Shown piece by piece: positions 46,053 to 53,804 of a stretch of 64,000 bases of DNA. The stretch comes from Rhodoferax sp. GW822-FHT02A01 (GTDB taxonomy: Bacteria > Pseudomonadota > Gammaproteobacteria > Burkholderiales > Burkholderiaceae_C). The stretch spans positions 2,232,001 through 2,296,000 of the forward strand of contig NZ_CP152376.1 of assembly GCF_038784515.1 (NCBI RefSeq). The letters are read 5' to 3'. How positions within the stretch are numbered: the first letter of the stretch is position 1; every line of letters begins with the position of its first letter. The position numbers were made by a program, and so were the translations under genes. Under the pieces are notes generated by a model that had not been told where the DNA came from, made no database searches, and saw nothing but the letters and a program-made list of their open reading frames with translations.

Positions 46053-47159
46053 CTAACCCTGACGCCAGGGCAGTCCGGCACGGCGCCAGCCCCCTTTGTT
46101 GCCACGGTGGGCCTCGGCATCCGGATCACCTTCAAAACCTTCCAGAATGTTGTAGGCCTGTAGGCCCAGTTCCGTAGCCCGCTTGGCTGCTGCGACCGAG
46201 CGGACTCCGCTGCGGCACAGGAGCAGCACCTTCTTGCCGCCCGCTGCCGACTTGATTTCGGCGTCGAAGTTGGCGTTCATGGCCATACCGGGCCATTGTT
46301 TCCAGGCCACAGACACTGCGCCCGGAACCTGGCCGACCCATTCGCGCTCGGCATCGGTACGCACGTCCACCAGCACGGCGTCTCCGGCCTGCCACCAGGC
46401 ATAGGCCAGCGTGTTGCTGATGTCGCCTGCATAGCCTTCGGCTGACTTGACGGCCAGATTGGCGGCGTCGGCATCGTGGCGCACCCCGGAGCTGAGGTTG
46501 GCGGGCACGGCTTCGTCTATGCGTCGCGGTTTGGGAAGGTTGAGTGCATCCATGATGGCAATGAATTCCTGCAAAGTTTTACCTGCGACCCGGGCGTTAT
46601 GCGCCTTTTCTTGGCCGATGCTGGAGTGGGTACGTCCCTGGTAATCGTGGCCGGGCCAGACGGTGGTGGCGTCGGGCAGGGCAAACAGAATCTGAGTGAG
46701 GCTGTGGTACATGGCCTCGGAGCTGCCCGACTGGAAATCGGTGCGGCCACAGCCGTTGATCAGCAGTGTGTCACCGGTGAACACATGGTCGCGCCAGACA
46801 AAGCTCATGCTGCCCTGGGTGTGCCCCGGGGTATGCAGCGCCTTCAGTGTCTCGCCGCCAAAGACCAATGTGTCGCCGTGAACCAGCAGCTTGGATGCGG
46901 TGGCAATGCCGCAGCCCGCTGGAGCTGCCGTCTTGGCGCCCGCGTGCTCGGCCAACAGATAAGCGCTGGTGATGTGGTCGGCATGCGCATGCGTCTCGAT
47001 GGTCCATTGCAGACGCAGGTCGTTCTCGCGCAACACGGCCAAGTCACGTTCGATCTGCTCGTCCACCGGGTCGATGATGACCGCGTCCCGCGTGGCGGGA
47101 TCAAACAGCACATAGGTGTAGGTGCTGGAGGCGGGATCGAAAAGCTGTAGGGGTTGCAT
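46053..47159 (-). CDS. Persulfide dioxygenase-rhodanese fusion
   Basis: 368 residues from the ATG at 47159 (GTG at 47186 is an alternative). The N-terminal metallo-beta-lactamase domain of the ETHE1/persulfide dioxygenase type has the ligands His57, His59 (ETHAHADH), His113 (TPGHTQGS), Asp130 (FTGDTLLINGCGRTDFQ) and His171 (GHDYQGR). The C-terminal rhodanese domain carries the active Cys315 in LLLCRSGVRS. The fusion oxidises glutathione persulfide to sulfite and can move sulfane sulfur between thiols. It is the last gene of the sulfide cluster and follows the CsoR-like gene by 112 bases. Confidence 0.93.
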   Translation of the reverse strand: MQPLQLFDPASSTYTYVLFDPATRDAVIIDPVDEQIERDLAVLRENDLRLQWTIETHAHADHITSAYLLAEHAGAKTAAPAGCGIATASKLLVHGDTLVFGGETLKALHTPGHTQGSMSFVWRDHVFTGDTLLINGCGRTDFQSGSSEAMYHSLTQILFALPDATTVWPGHDYQGRTHSSIGQEKAHNARVAGKTLQEFIAIMDALNLPKPRRIDEAVPANLSSGVRHDADAANLAVKSAEGYAGDISNTLAYAWWQAGDAVLVDVRTDAEREWVGQVPGAVSVAWKQWPGMAMNANFDAEIKSAAGGKKVLLLCRSGVRSVAAAKRATELGLQAYNILEGFEGDPDAEAHRGNKGGWRRAGLPWRQG

Positions 47160-47271
47160 GGCGGATTTGCTTGGCAGTGTAGCCACTTGTGCTGGCCCTG
47201 ACGCTGGCGCCCATGCAATTGAACCTGCGGTTTACCCTAGGTTGGGGTAGTCGGGATGGGGTTGGACGGAC

Positions 47272-47562
47272 TTATCCGATACGTGCCAGCAAGGTTTCCA
47301 TGTCCTTGACCATGTGGTCCAGATCGGCTTTTTGCGCGGCGTCCGGGTGGATGCGGGCATTGAGTTCCTGCTCCAGAAAGCACACGGTCATGCGCAGGTA
47401 GGTGCTGTCCAGTGCCTTGCGCACGGCAGAGAACTGCTGGCCGATCTTCAGGCAGTTCTCGCCTTCCTCCACCATGCGCTGGATGCCACGCAACTGACCC
47501 TCCGCGCGGCGAAGGCGGTTGAGTACATCGGTTCTGGCCTGTTGATCCTGCAAAACGCTCAT
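47272..47562 (-). CDS. CsoR/FrmR/CstR-family regulator with two cysteines
   Basis: 96 residues from the ATG at 47562, preceded by CGGAGAGTCGCGCC. The family pattern is clear: VLNRLRRAEGQLRGIQRMVE then ENCLKIGQQFSAVRKALDS. It has Cys37 at the usual first-ligand place and Cys61, but the position 25 residues on from Cys37, normally His, is Phe62, and the later Cys position is Glu66. That excludes the CsoR copper and FrmR formaldehyde/metal arrangements and favours a persulfide sensor. The neighbours fit that: SQR, DUF2892 and persulfide dioxygenase. Confidence 0.86.
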   Translation of the reverse strand: MSVLQDQQARTDVLNRLRRAEGQLRGIQRMVEEGENCLKIGQQFSAVRKALDSTYLRMTVCFLEQELNARIHPDAAQKADLDHMVKDMETLLARIG

Positions 47563-47648
47563 GGCGCGACTCTCCGAAGGGTGCATAGTTGATGGCTCCA
47601 TTTTCCCAGCAGTTCACCCGGTTTGGAGCGGGCGAACGGTAAACCGGG

Positions 47649-47873
47649 TTATTTCTGGCATGCCATGTTGGATTCCGGCACACCCAGCTTTTTCAGGAAA
47701 TAGCCCATGGGGCAAAAGTTGGTGATGCCGAACTGGAACAGGTTGGCGCCGACGAATGCGGTAAACGCCAGCCACCAGTGCGAAACAAACAAGGGGCTGG
47801 CGTCCACGCCCAGGGCCAGCGAGATCAGGATGAAGCTGCCGGCAAAAATATGGATGTAGCGGTCTACGGTCAT
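47649..47873 (-). CDS. DUF2892 (YgaP-like) two-helix membrane protein
   Basis: 74 residues from the ATG at 47873, preceded by TTTGGAGAAACCC. Two helices: YIHIFAGSFILISLALGVD and WLAFTAFVGANLFQFGITNF, then CPMGYFLKKLGVPE. The final CPMGYFLKKLG stretch is the family hallmark. In YgaP the same helices anchor a rhodanese; here rhodanese is separate. It fits a membrane scaffold for sulfide oxidation. It lies between SQR (24 bases) and the regulator (86 bases). Confidence 0.88.
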   Translation of the reverse strand: MTVDRYIHIFAGSFILISLALGVDASPLFVSHWWLAFTAFVGANLFQFGITNFCPMGYFLKKLGVPESNMACQK

Positions 47874-47897
47874 GGGTTTCTCCAAAGGGGGTTGTTG

Positions 47898-49205
47898 TCA
47901 AACATGGGGATGGGGAACCTTGTCGGCAAGACGGACAATGCCCAGTGCCTTGAGCACGTATTTCTCGTACACCGGCTCCGAGGTTCCCTTGCGGATCTTG
48001 CGCATGAAATATTTTTCGAAGGCAATCTTGGCCAGATGTACCCATTTGCCTTTCTTGAACCAGTTCACGTTGCGTGGCGGGATCTGCGGTAGCGCCACGA
48101 AGGCCGCACCGGTGTCGCCCATATCGGCCAGGCAGATGGCGTTCCAGGTTCCCTTGGCATTGGCGGGTTGGCCGCTCAGATCGGCCGCTATGTTGTGGGC
48201 AATGGCGCCTACCATGCTCTCGATCATGTAGCCGGTCTTGGGTGTACCCGTGGCCACTGGCGTGACTTCCACCGGCGGGATGGCTACGCACACACCTGCC
48301 GAGTAGATGTTTTTGTAGGCCTTGCTGCGCTGGTATTCATCAATCAGCACGAAGCCGCGCGGGTTGCACAATTCCGGCACGGCCGCCACGGCATCCACGC
48401 CTTTGAAGGCTGGCAGCATCATGGACAGTTTGAAGCCCAGCTCGTGCTCCTTGTAGACATTGCCCAGGTCGTCTAGCTGGGTCACAAACATCTTGCCTTC
48501 CTCCACCTTGGTGGTCTTGGCGTTGGTGATCCACTTCATGTCGCGGTTGCGCATCTCGGACTCCAGCATGGACTTGCTGTCGCCCACGCCACCCAGGCCC
48601 AGGTGGCCGATGTAGGGTTCGCTGGTCACATAGGTGATGGGTACCTTGTTGCGCAGTTTGCGCCGGCGCAGGTCGGTGTCCAGGATGAAGGCGAATTCGT
48701 AGGCCGGACCGAAGCAGCTGGCGCCCGGCATGGCTCCAATGATCACCGGGCCCGGATTCTTGAGGAAGTTTTCATAGTCCGCCCAGAAGGCCTGCGCGTG
48801 GTCCACGCTGCACACCGAGTGGGTGAAGCCGCCGCCGCCATGCGACAGCGGGCCCGCACCAGGCACTTCGCTGAACGACAGCTTGGGGCCGGTGGTGATG
48901 ACCAGGTAGTCGTAGTCCATGGTGGCACCGTCGCCCAATGTGAGCCGGTTGTCGGCGGCATGGATGGCAGTGACCGGTTGGGCTACAAAGCCTATGCCCT
49001 TGCGTTCCAGGTAAGGCCGGATGGGCAGCGTGATTTCGTCGCGCTGGCGCCAACCCACGGCAAGCCACGGATTGCTGGGAACAAACTGGAAGTAGTCCAC
49101 CGCGTTGACGACAGTAACTTGGTGCTCCTTGCCGAGCAGCTCGCGGATTTCATAGGCGGCCGGAATGCCGCCTATGCCTGCGCCTACGATCACGATATGG
49201 GCCAT
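47898..49205 (-). CDS. sqr: Sulfide:quinone oxidoreductase-like flavoprotein
   Basis: 435 residues. Rossmann FAD motif HIVIVGAGIGGIPAAYEIRE, second nucleotide region MDYDYLVITTGPKLSFSEVP, and the C-terminal IYSAGVCVAIPPVEVTPVAT / GTPKTGYMIE segment. Cys132, Cys164 and Cys358 lie at spacings like the three redox cysteines of A. ferrooxidans SQR (about 128, 160, 356, from memory), which supports the assignment. SQR oxidises sulfide and passes electrons to the quinone pool, producing polysulfide or persulfide, which the downstream dioxygenase would take. Neighbour DUF2892 and regulator agree. Confidence 0.9.
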   Translation of the reverse strand: MAHIVIVGAGIGGIPAAYEIRELLGKEHQVTVVNAVDYFQFVPSNPWLAVGWRQRDEITLPIRPYLERKGIGFVAQPVTAIHAADNRLTLGDGATMDYDYLVITTGPKLSFSEVPGAGPLSHGGGGFTHSVCSVDHAQAFWADYENFLKNPGPVIIGAMPGASCFGPAYEFAFILDTDLRRRKLRNKVPITYVTSEPYIGHLGLGGVGDSKSMLESEMRNRDMKWITNAKTTKVEEGKMFVTQLDDLGNVYKEHELGFKLSMMLPAFKGVDAVAAVPELCNPRGFVLIDEYQRSKAYKNIYSAGVCVAIPPVEVTPVATGTPKTGYMIESMVGAIAHNIAADLSGQPANAKGTWNAICLADMGDTGAAFVALPQIPPRNVNWFKKGKWVHLAKIAFEKYFMRKIRKGTSEPVYEKYVLKALGIVRLADKVPHPHV

Positions 49206-49239
49206 GGTGTTGTCTCCTGGTTTTGTAGTGGATTGGGGT

Positions 49240-52200
49240 TTAGGAAAGGGCCGCGTCTGCGCGCAGCTCCATACGGCGCCGGAACAGCGCGTAATACAGG
49301 ACCGGTATCACCACCAGTGTGAGCAGGGTGGACACCAGAATGCCAAAGATGAGCGAGATGGCCAGCCCGTTGAAGATCGGGTCATCCAGGATGAAGAATG
49401 CGCCGATCATGGCTGCCAGACCGGTGAGCACGATGGGTTGCGCCCGCACGATGGCCGACTGCAGCACGGCCGACTTGAAGTCCACGCCTTCTTTCACCTG
49501 CAGCTCGATGAAGTCCACCAGCAGGATGGAATTGCGCACGATGATGCCGGCCAGCGCGATCATGCCGATCATGCTGGTGGCGGTGAACTGTGCGCCCAGC
49601 AGCGCGTGGCCTGGCATCACCCCGATGATGGTCAGCGGAATCGGCGCCATGATCACCAGTGGCGTGAGATAGCTCTTGAACTGCGCCACCACCAGCAGGT
49701 AGATCAGGATCAAGCCGACACCGTAGGCAGCTCCCATGTCGCGGAAGGTCTCGTACGTGATCTGCGATTCGCCGTCCCACTTGAGCGCGTATTGGCGGTA
49801 GGTGTCGGTGGGCTGGTGGATCCAGTACTCGGCATTGCCGGCCATGGGCTTGTCGGCAGCAGACTGCATCGTCGAGCGGATGCCAAACAGGCCGTACAGC
49901 GGCGAGTCGAGCTTGCCGGCCATATCGCCAAAGACATAGCTCACTTCCTTGAGGTCCTTGGTGCTGAGCGGCTTGTCGATGATGCCGCGTTCTACCTGTA
50001 CCAGTTCGGACAGGGGAACCAGTTGCCCATTGGCCGCGCGCAGGGGCAGGGCCAGGATGGCATCCAGGCCGAGCTGCGACTGCAGGGGCAACTGGATGCG
50101 CACCGGCACCGGGTACTTGGAAACACCGTCGTGCAGATACGCCGCATCCGCACCCGCCAGGGCGGCTGAAACCGTCTGGGCGATGGATGCCACCGGTATG
50201 CCCAGCGATTCGGCGCGTTGCCGGCGCACGCGCAGGAAAGCACGCGGCGCATCTTCCCGCAGGCTGCTGTCCACGCCGACGATGTCAGGGGTTGCGGCAA
50301 ATGCGGCCTCTACCTGGGCAGCCAGTTTCTGGCGACCGGCTTCGTCCGGGCCATAGATCTCTGCCACCAGGGGCGACATCACCGGCGGGCCAGGCGGCAC
50401 CTCCACCACCTTGATGCGGGCATGGTGCTGCATGGCTATCTTTTCCAGGGCCGGGCGCAGGCGCTGGGCAATCACATGGCTCTTGTCGTCGCGGTGGTGC
50501 TTGTCCACCAGATTGACCTGCAGATCGCCCTGTTCGGCGTCCGAGCGCAGGTAGTACTGGCGCACCAGCCCGTTGAAGGTGATGGGCGAGGCGGTACCGG
50601 CATAGGCCTGCAGATCGGTCACCTCGGGCTGGGTTGCCAGATAGGCACCCAGTTCCTGCAGCGTGGCCGCGGTGTCTTCCAGCGGCGTTCCGGCAGGCAT
50701 ATCCACCACCACCTGGAACTCGCTCTTGTTGTCAAAGGGCAGCATCTTGAGCACCACCAGTTGCACCAGCGCCAGGCCTACCGACAGCAGCAAGGCCGCC
50801 AGAATGCCGCCCAGCAGCAGCCAGCGCTTGCGCGCACTGTCGAGAAACGGCCGGAGAACCGCATGGAAGATGCGCGTGATCCGGGTCGGGGCCGAAGCGG
50901 GTTGGGCCGTGCCGGAATGTGTCGGGTGCGCGCCGTGCTCGCGCATGAACTTGAGCGCCAGCCAGGGCGTCACGGTAAAGGCAATGGCCAGCGAGATCGC
51001 CATGCCCAAGCTGGAGTTGATCGGGATGGGGCTCATGTAGGGCCCCATCAGGCCGGACACAAAGGCCATGGGCAACAGTGCGGCAATCACGGTCAGCGTA
51101 GCCAGAATGGTCGGGCCACCCACCTCATCCACCGCCAGCGGAATGATGCTGCGCAAGGGCGCATCCGGTGTGAGCTGCTGGTGGCGGTGGATGTTCTCCA
51201 CCACCACGATGGCGTCGTCCACCAGAATGCCGATGGAGAAGATCAGCGCAAACAGCGACACGCGGTTGAGCGTGAAGCCCCAGGCCCAGGAGGCAAACAG
51301 CGTGGCTGTCAGCGTCAGGATCACGGCAGTGCCGACGATGATGGCTTCCCGGCGCCCCAGTGCAAAGCCCACCAGCAGGATCACCGAGCCGGTGGCAAAA
51401 GCCAGTTTCTGGATCAGCTTGTTGGCTTTTTCGGCGGCGGTCTGACCGTAGTCGCGGGTGACGCTGGCGTGCACGCCTGCCGGGATCACGGTGTTGCGCA
51501 AGGCATCCATGCGCGCGCGCACGGCGCTGGACACGTCCACGGCGTTCTCCCCAGGCTTCTTGCTGACCTGGATGGTGACTGCCGGGTAGTTTTGGCCCGC
51601 TGCGGGCGCGCTGGCCGCGCCTTGGCTGGTCGCGGCGGTTGGGGTTGTGGCAAAGGCCGCGCCGGGCGTAAACCAGACGTAGTGCTGCGGCTGCAGGGTG
51701 CCAGTGCTGATATCGGCTACATCGCGCAGGAACACGGGCTTGCCGTTGCTCACGCCCACCACGATGTCGGCCACATCCTGTGCGTTGCGCAGGAACTCAC
51801 CCGCGTCCACGGTCAGCATGTGGGAGCCCGGGCTGTTGGCGTTGCTGCTAGGTGTGGTGTCCAGGACGGCGCCGGCCGGCATGCCGTAGTTGGCCGCAGC
51901 CACCGTCTTTTGCAGCGTCAGCACGTCCACGCCCCGTGCCCGCAGGCGCTCCGGGTTGAGGGCGATGCGGATGGCGCGTCCCGGGCCGCCAATGGTCTGC
52001 ACCTCGCGCACACCGGGCACGGCCTTCAGGTCGGCTTCCACCGCGTGGGCGACCGTCTCCAGTTCGGCAGCGGAACCCGCGTCCTGACTCCAGAGGGTCA
52101 GTGCTGCCACGGGGACATCATCAATGCCCTTGGGCTTGACGATGGGGGTCAGCGTGCCGAGATCGCGCGGCAGCCAGTCCTGGTGGGCGTTGAGCACGTC

Positions 52201-52554
52201 ATACACGCGCACCAGCGCTTCGGTGCGCGGTACGCCCACCTTGAACTGCACCGTGAGAATGGCCATGCCGGGGCGGGCCACCGAATAAGTGTGCTCTATG
52301 CCGGCAATCTGCCCCAACACTTGCTCGGCGGGTTTGGCCACCATGTTCTGCACGTCCTGGCTGCTGGCCCCGGGGAAGGGAATCAGCACATTGGCCATGG
52401 TCACATTGATTTGCGGCTCTTCCTCGCGCGGCGTCACCAGCACGGCAAACAGGCCCAGCAGCAGCGCGACCAGCGCCAGCAGGGGCGTGAGCGCATTGCC
52501 CTGAAAGGCCGCGGCGATGCGGCCGGAGACACCCAATGAATTGGTTTGCTTCAT
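49240..52554 (-). CDS. RND efflux pump, HAE1-like permease
   Basis: 1104 residues from the ATG at 52554. Twelve helices with two large periplasmic loops. Visible marks: first helix LLALVALLLGLFAVLVTPRE, porter region RPGMAILTVQFKVGVPRTEA, the proton-relay GILVDDAIVVVENIHRH in helix 4, and the C-terminal IVRNSILLVDFIELQVKEGV. Non-canonical HAE1-type pumps like this one are found in sulfur or metal clusters. It starts 7 bases after the adaptor stop and is followed by SQR. There is no outer-membrane factor gene here. Confidence 0.95.
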   Translation of the reverse strand: MKQTNSLGVSGRIAAAFQGNALTPLLALVALLLGLFAVLVTPREEEPQINVTMANVLIPFPGASSQDVQNMVAKPAEQVLGQIAGIEHTYSVARPGMAILTVQFKVGVPRTEALVRVYDVLNAHQDWLPRDLGTLTPIVKPKGIDDVPVAALTLWSQDAGSAAELETVAHAVEADLKAVPGVREVQTIGGPGRAIRIALNPERLRARGVDVLTLQKTVAAANYGMPAGAVLDTTPSSNANSPGSHMLTVDAGEFLRNAQDVADIVVGVSNGKPVFLRDVADISTGTLQPQHYVWFTPGAAFATTPTAATSQGAASAPAAGQNYPAVTIQVSKKPGENAVDVSSAVRARMDALRNTVIPAGVHASVTRDYGQTAAEKANKLIQKLAFATGSVILLVGFALGRREAIIVGTAVILTLTATLFASWAWGFTLNRVSLFALIFSIGILVDDAIVVVENIHRHQQLTPDAPLRSIIPLAVDEVGGPTILATLTVIAALLPMAFVSGLMGPYMSPIPINSSLGMAISLAIAFTVTPWLALKFMREHGAHPTHSGTAQPASAPTRITRIFHAVLRPFLDSARKRWLLLGGILAALLLSVGLALVQLVVLKMLPFDNKSEFQVVVDMPAGTPLEDTAATLQELGAYLATQPEVTDLQAYAGTASPITFNGLVRQYYLRSDAEQGDLQVNLVDKHHRDDKSHVIAQRLRPALEKIAMQHHARIKVVEVPPGPPVMSPLVAEIYGPDEAGRQKLAAQVEAAFAATPDIVGVDSSLREDAPRAFLRVRRQRAESLGIPVASIAQTVSAALAGADAAYLHDGVSKYPVPVRIQLPLQSQLGLDAILALPLRAANGQLVPLSELVQVERGIIDKPLSTKDLKEVSYVFGDMAGKLDSPLYGLFGIRSTMQSAADKPMAGNAEYWIHQPTDTYRQYALKWDGESQITYETFRDMGAAYGVGLILIYLLVVAQFKSYLTPLVIMAPIPLTIIGVMPGHALLGAQFTATSMIGMIALAGIIVRNSILLVDFIELQVKEGVDFKSAVLQSAIVRAQPIVLTGLAAMIGAFFILDDPIFNGLAISLIFGILVSTLLTLVVIPVLYYALFRRRMELRADAALS

Positions 52555-52561
52555 GGAACGC

Positions 52562-53653
52562 TCACTTGGACGCGGGTGTCGCGTCGGGCTGGGCGGCACG
52601 CAGCGGGTCGGTGGCGACGACCTCGCCAGCACGCAGACCGGTGAGCACCTCGGTGCCCTCGCTGCCCAAATCGGCACCCAGACGCACGGCACGCAAGGCA
52701 AAGGTCTTGCCGGAAGCGACGTACACGGCGGTCAGCTCGCCACGGCGCACCACGGCGCTGGTGGGCACCAGCAAGCGTGCGCTGCCGGAACCGCCAGCAA
52801 CGGCAAATTGCACACGCACCTGCTGGCCCGGGACCAGAGCAGCCGCCTCTTTGGCTGGCAGGTCCATGCGCCATTCGGTGGTCTGGGAGACCGGATCGCT
52901 GGAGGGGACCTCCACGCGATTGAGCGGGGTAATACTTTGGGGGGTACCCACACCACTGTCCACTACGACAGCGGTTTGTCGCGCCTGGCGCACGGCTGCG
53001 GTGCGTGAAGCTGGTACCTGCACCACCGCGCGCAGGGGCTGCGGCGTGTAGACCACCAGCAACGGCGTACCCGGTACGGCCAAGTCACCGGCCTGGGCAA
53101 AAGTCTGCAGAACCCAGCCGTCCAGCGGCGCCGTGACGCGGGTGTAGCCCTGTGCCAATGCCGATTGGCGGGCGCTGGCTGTGGCCTGTTCGCGTTGGGC
53201 CTGGGCTGACTGGAACTGCGCGGTAGCGGTATCGAGTGCGGCCTGGCTGACGAACCCTTGGGCCTGCAGGTCGCGTGTGCGCTCCAGCTGGGCCCGTGCG
53301 TTGCGCAGGTCGGCGTCGGTCTGGCTGACCTGCGCCTGGGCGCGTTGGCTGCCGACCTGGGCTTCGCGGTCGTCTATGGTGGCAATGACCTGGCCGGCAC
53401 GTACCTTGTCACCGGCCTTGACGGAAAAGCTGACGATGCGCCCGGACGCCTGCGCGGCTACGGTGCTTTGTTTGACGGCCTGGATCACGCCATCGAGCAC
53501 GTAGCTGTCTGCGCTGGCGCTGGACTTGACGGTAACGGTGGGGACAGCTTGGCTCTGTGCCAAGGCGGGACCGGCGCCCATGGTCACCAGGCCCAAAACG
53601 GCAGCCAATGTCATGCGGCGGGGGCACAATAGCGTGTAGGGAAAGGTTTTCAT
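52562..53653 (-). CDS. RND-type periplasmic adaptor (membrane fusion protein)
   Basis: 363 residues. Signal peptide to about residue 32 (LAAVLGLVTMGAGPALAQ). Lipoyl half AASGRIVSFSVKAGDKVRAG, helical hairpin (RAQAQVSQTDADLRNARAQL to QGFVSQAALDTATAQFQSAQ), then a barrel with APLDGWVLQTFAQAGDLAVP and TSAVVRRGELTAVYVASGKT. It links the pump to an outer-membrane channel. It is the first gene of the cluster; its start codon lies within the predicted operator stretch (ATACCCC at 53652-53658). Confidence 0.93.
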   Translation of the reverse strand: MKTFPYTLLCPRRMTLAAVLGLVTMGAGPALAQSQAVPTVTVKSSASADSYVLDGVIQAVKQSTVAAQASGRIVSFSVKAGDKVRAGQVIATIDDREAQVGSQRAQAQVSQTDADLRNARAQLERTRDLQAQGFVSQAALDTATAQFQSAQAQREQATASARQSALAQGYTRVTAPLDGWVLQTFAQAGDLAVPGTPLLVVYTPQPLRAVVQVPASRTAAVRQARQTAVVVDSGVGTPQSITPLNRVEVPSSDPVSQTTEWRMDLPAKEAAALVPGQQVRVQFAVAGGSGSARLLVPTSAVVRRGELTAVYVASGKTFALRAVRLGADLGSEGTEVLTGLRAGEVVATDPLRAAQPDATPASK

Positions 53654-53692
53654 ACCCCGATTTTATACCCCATACAGTATTTTGTATAGGGG
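53652..53692. promoter_or_regulatory. Predicted operator with C-tract/G-tract for the CsoR-like regulator
   Basis: ATACCCC occurs at 53652-53658 and again at 53665-53671, and AGGGG lies at 53688-53692. ATACA (53672-53676) and TGTAT (53683-53687) are inverted around the centre, and ATACAGTAT is a small palindrome. CsoR-family operators typically carry a C-tract and a matching G-tract in an AT-rich frame, so this head-of-cluster position fits. The arms are off by one base, so the exact site is uncertain. Confidence 0.5.
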
Positions 53693-53731
53693 AGACCTGC
53701 TTTTCCGCGGGTGTCCAGTGTTCGTATGCGA

Positions 53732-53745
53732 TTGATATAGGTCAG
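53732..53745. promoter_or_regulatory. Weak FNR-like half-site upstream of ccoG copy 2
   Basis: TTGATATAGGTCAG matches TTGAT-N4-ATCAA in 8 of 10 fixed positions. ccoG genes are commonly under FNR/ANR control, so it is listed, but one half is poor. Confidence 0.25.
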
Positions 53746-53752
53746 TCGATTG

Positions 53753-53764
53753 CATACTAGTATG
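53753..53764. promoter_or_regulatory. Perfect 12-bp palindrome upstream of ccoG copy 2
   Basis: CATACTAGTATG reads the same on both strands. It is followed by a further inverted repeat, GGTATTA (53765-53771) and TAATACC (53778-53784), 21 bases before the ccoG GTG start. The double palindrome lies in a 150-base region between divergent genes, so it may serve either promoter. Confidence 0.5.
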
Positions 53765-53804
53765 GGTATTATCGGGTTAATACCGTTGAAAGTACGAAAT
53801 TCAA

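Noticed and set aside
47272..47562. Assignment of the regulator as FrmR (formaldehyde)
   Set aside because: There is no frmA/adhC gene next to it, and the conserved His of FrmR is replaced by Phe.
50218..52539. Long plus-strand open frame opposite the RND pump gene
   Set aside because: Composition is His/Arg/Gln-rich, there is no ribosome-binding site, and the minus strand encodes a complete RND permease.
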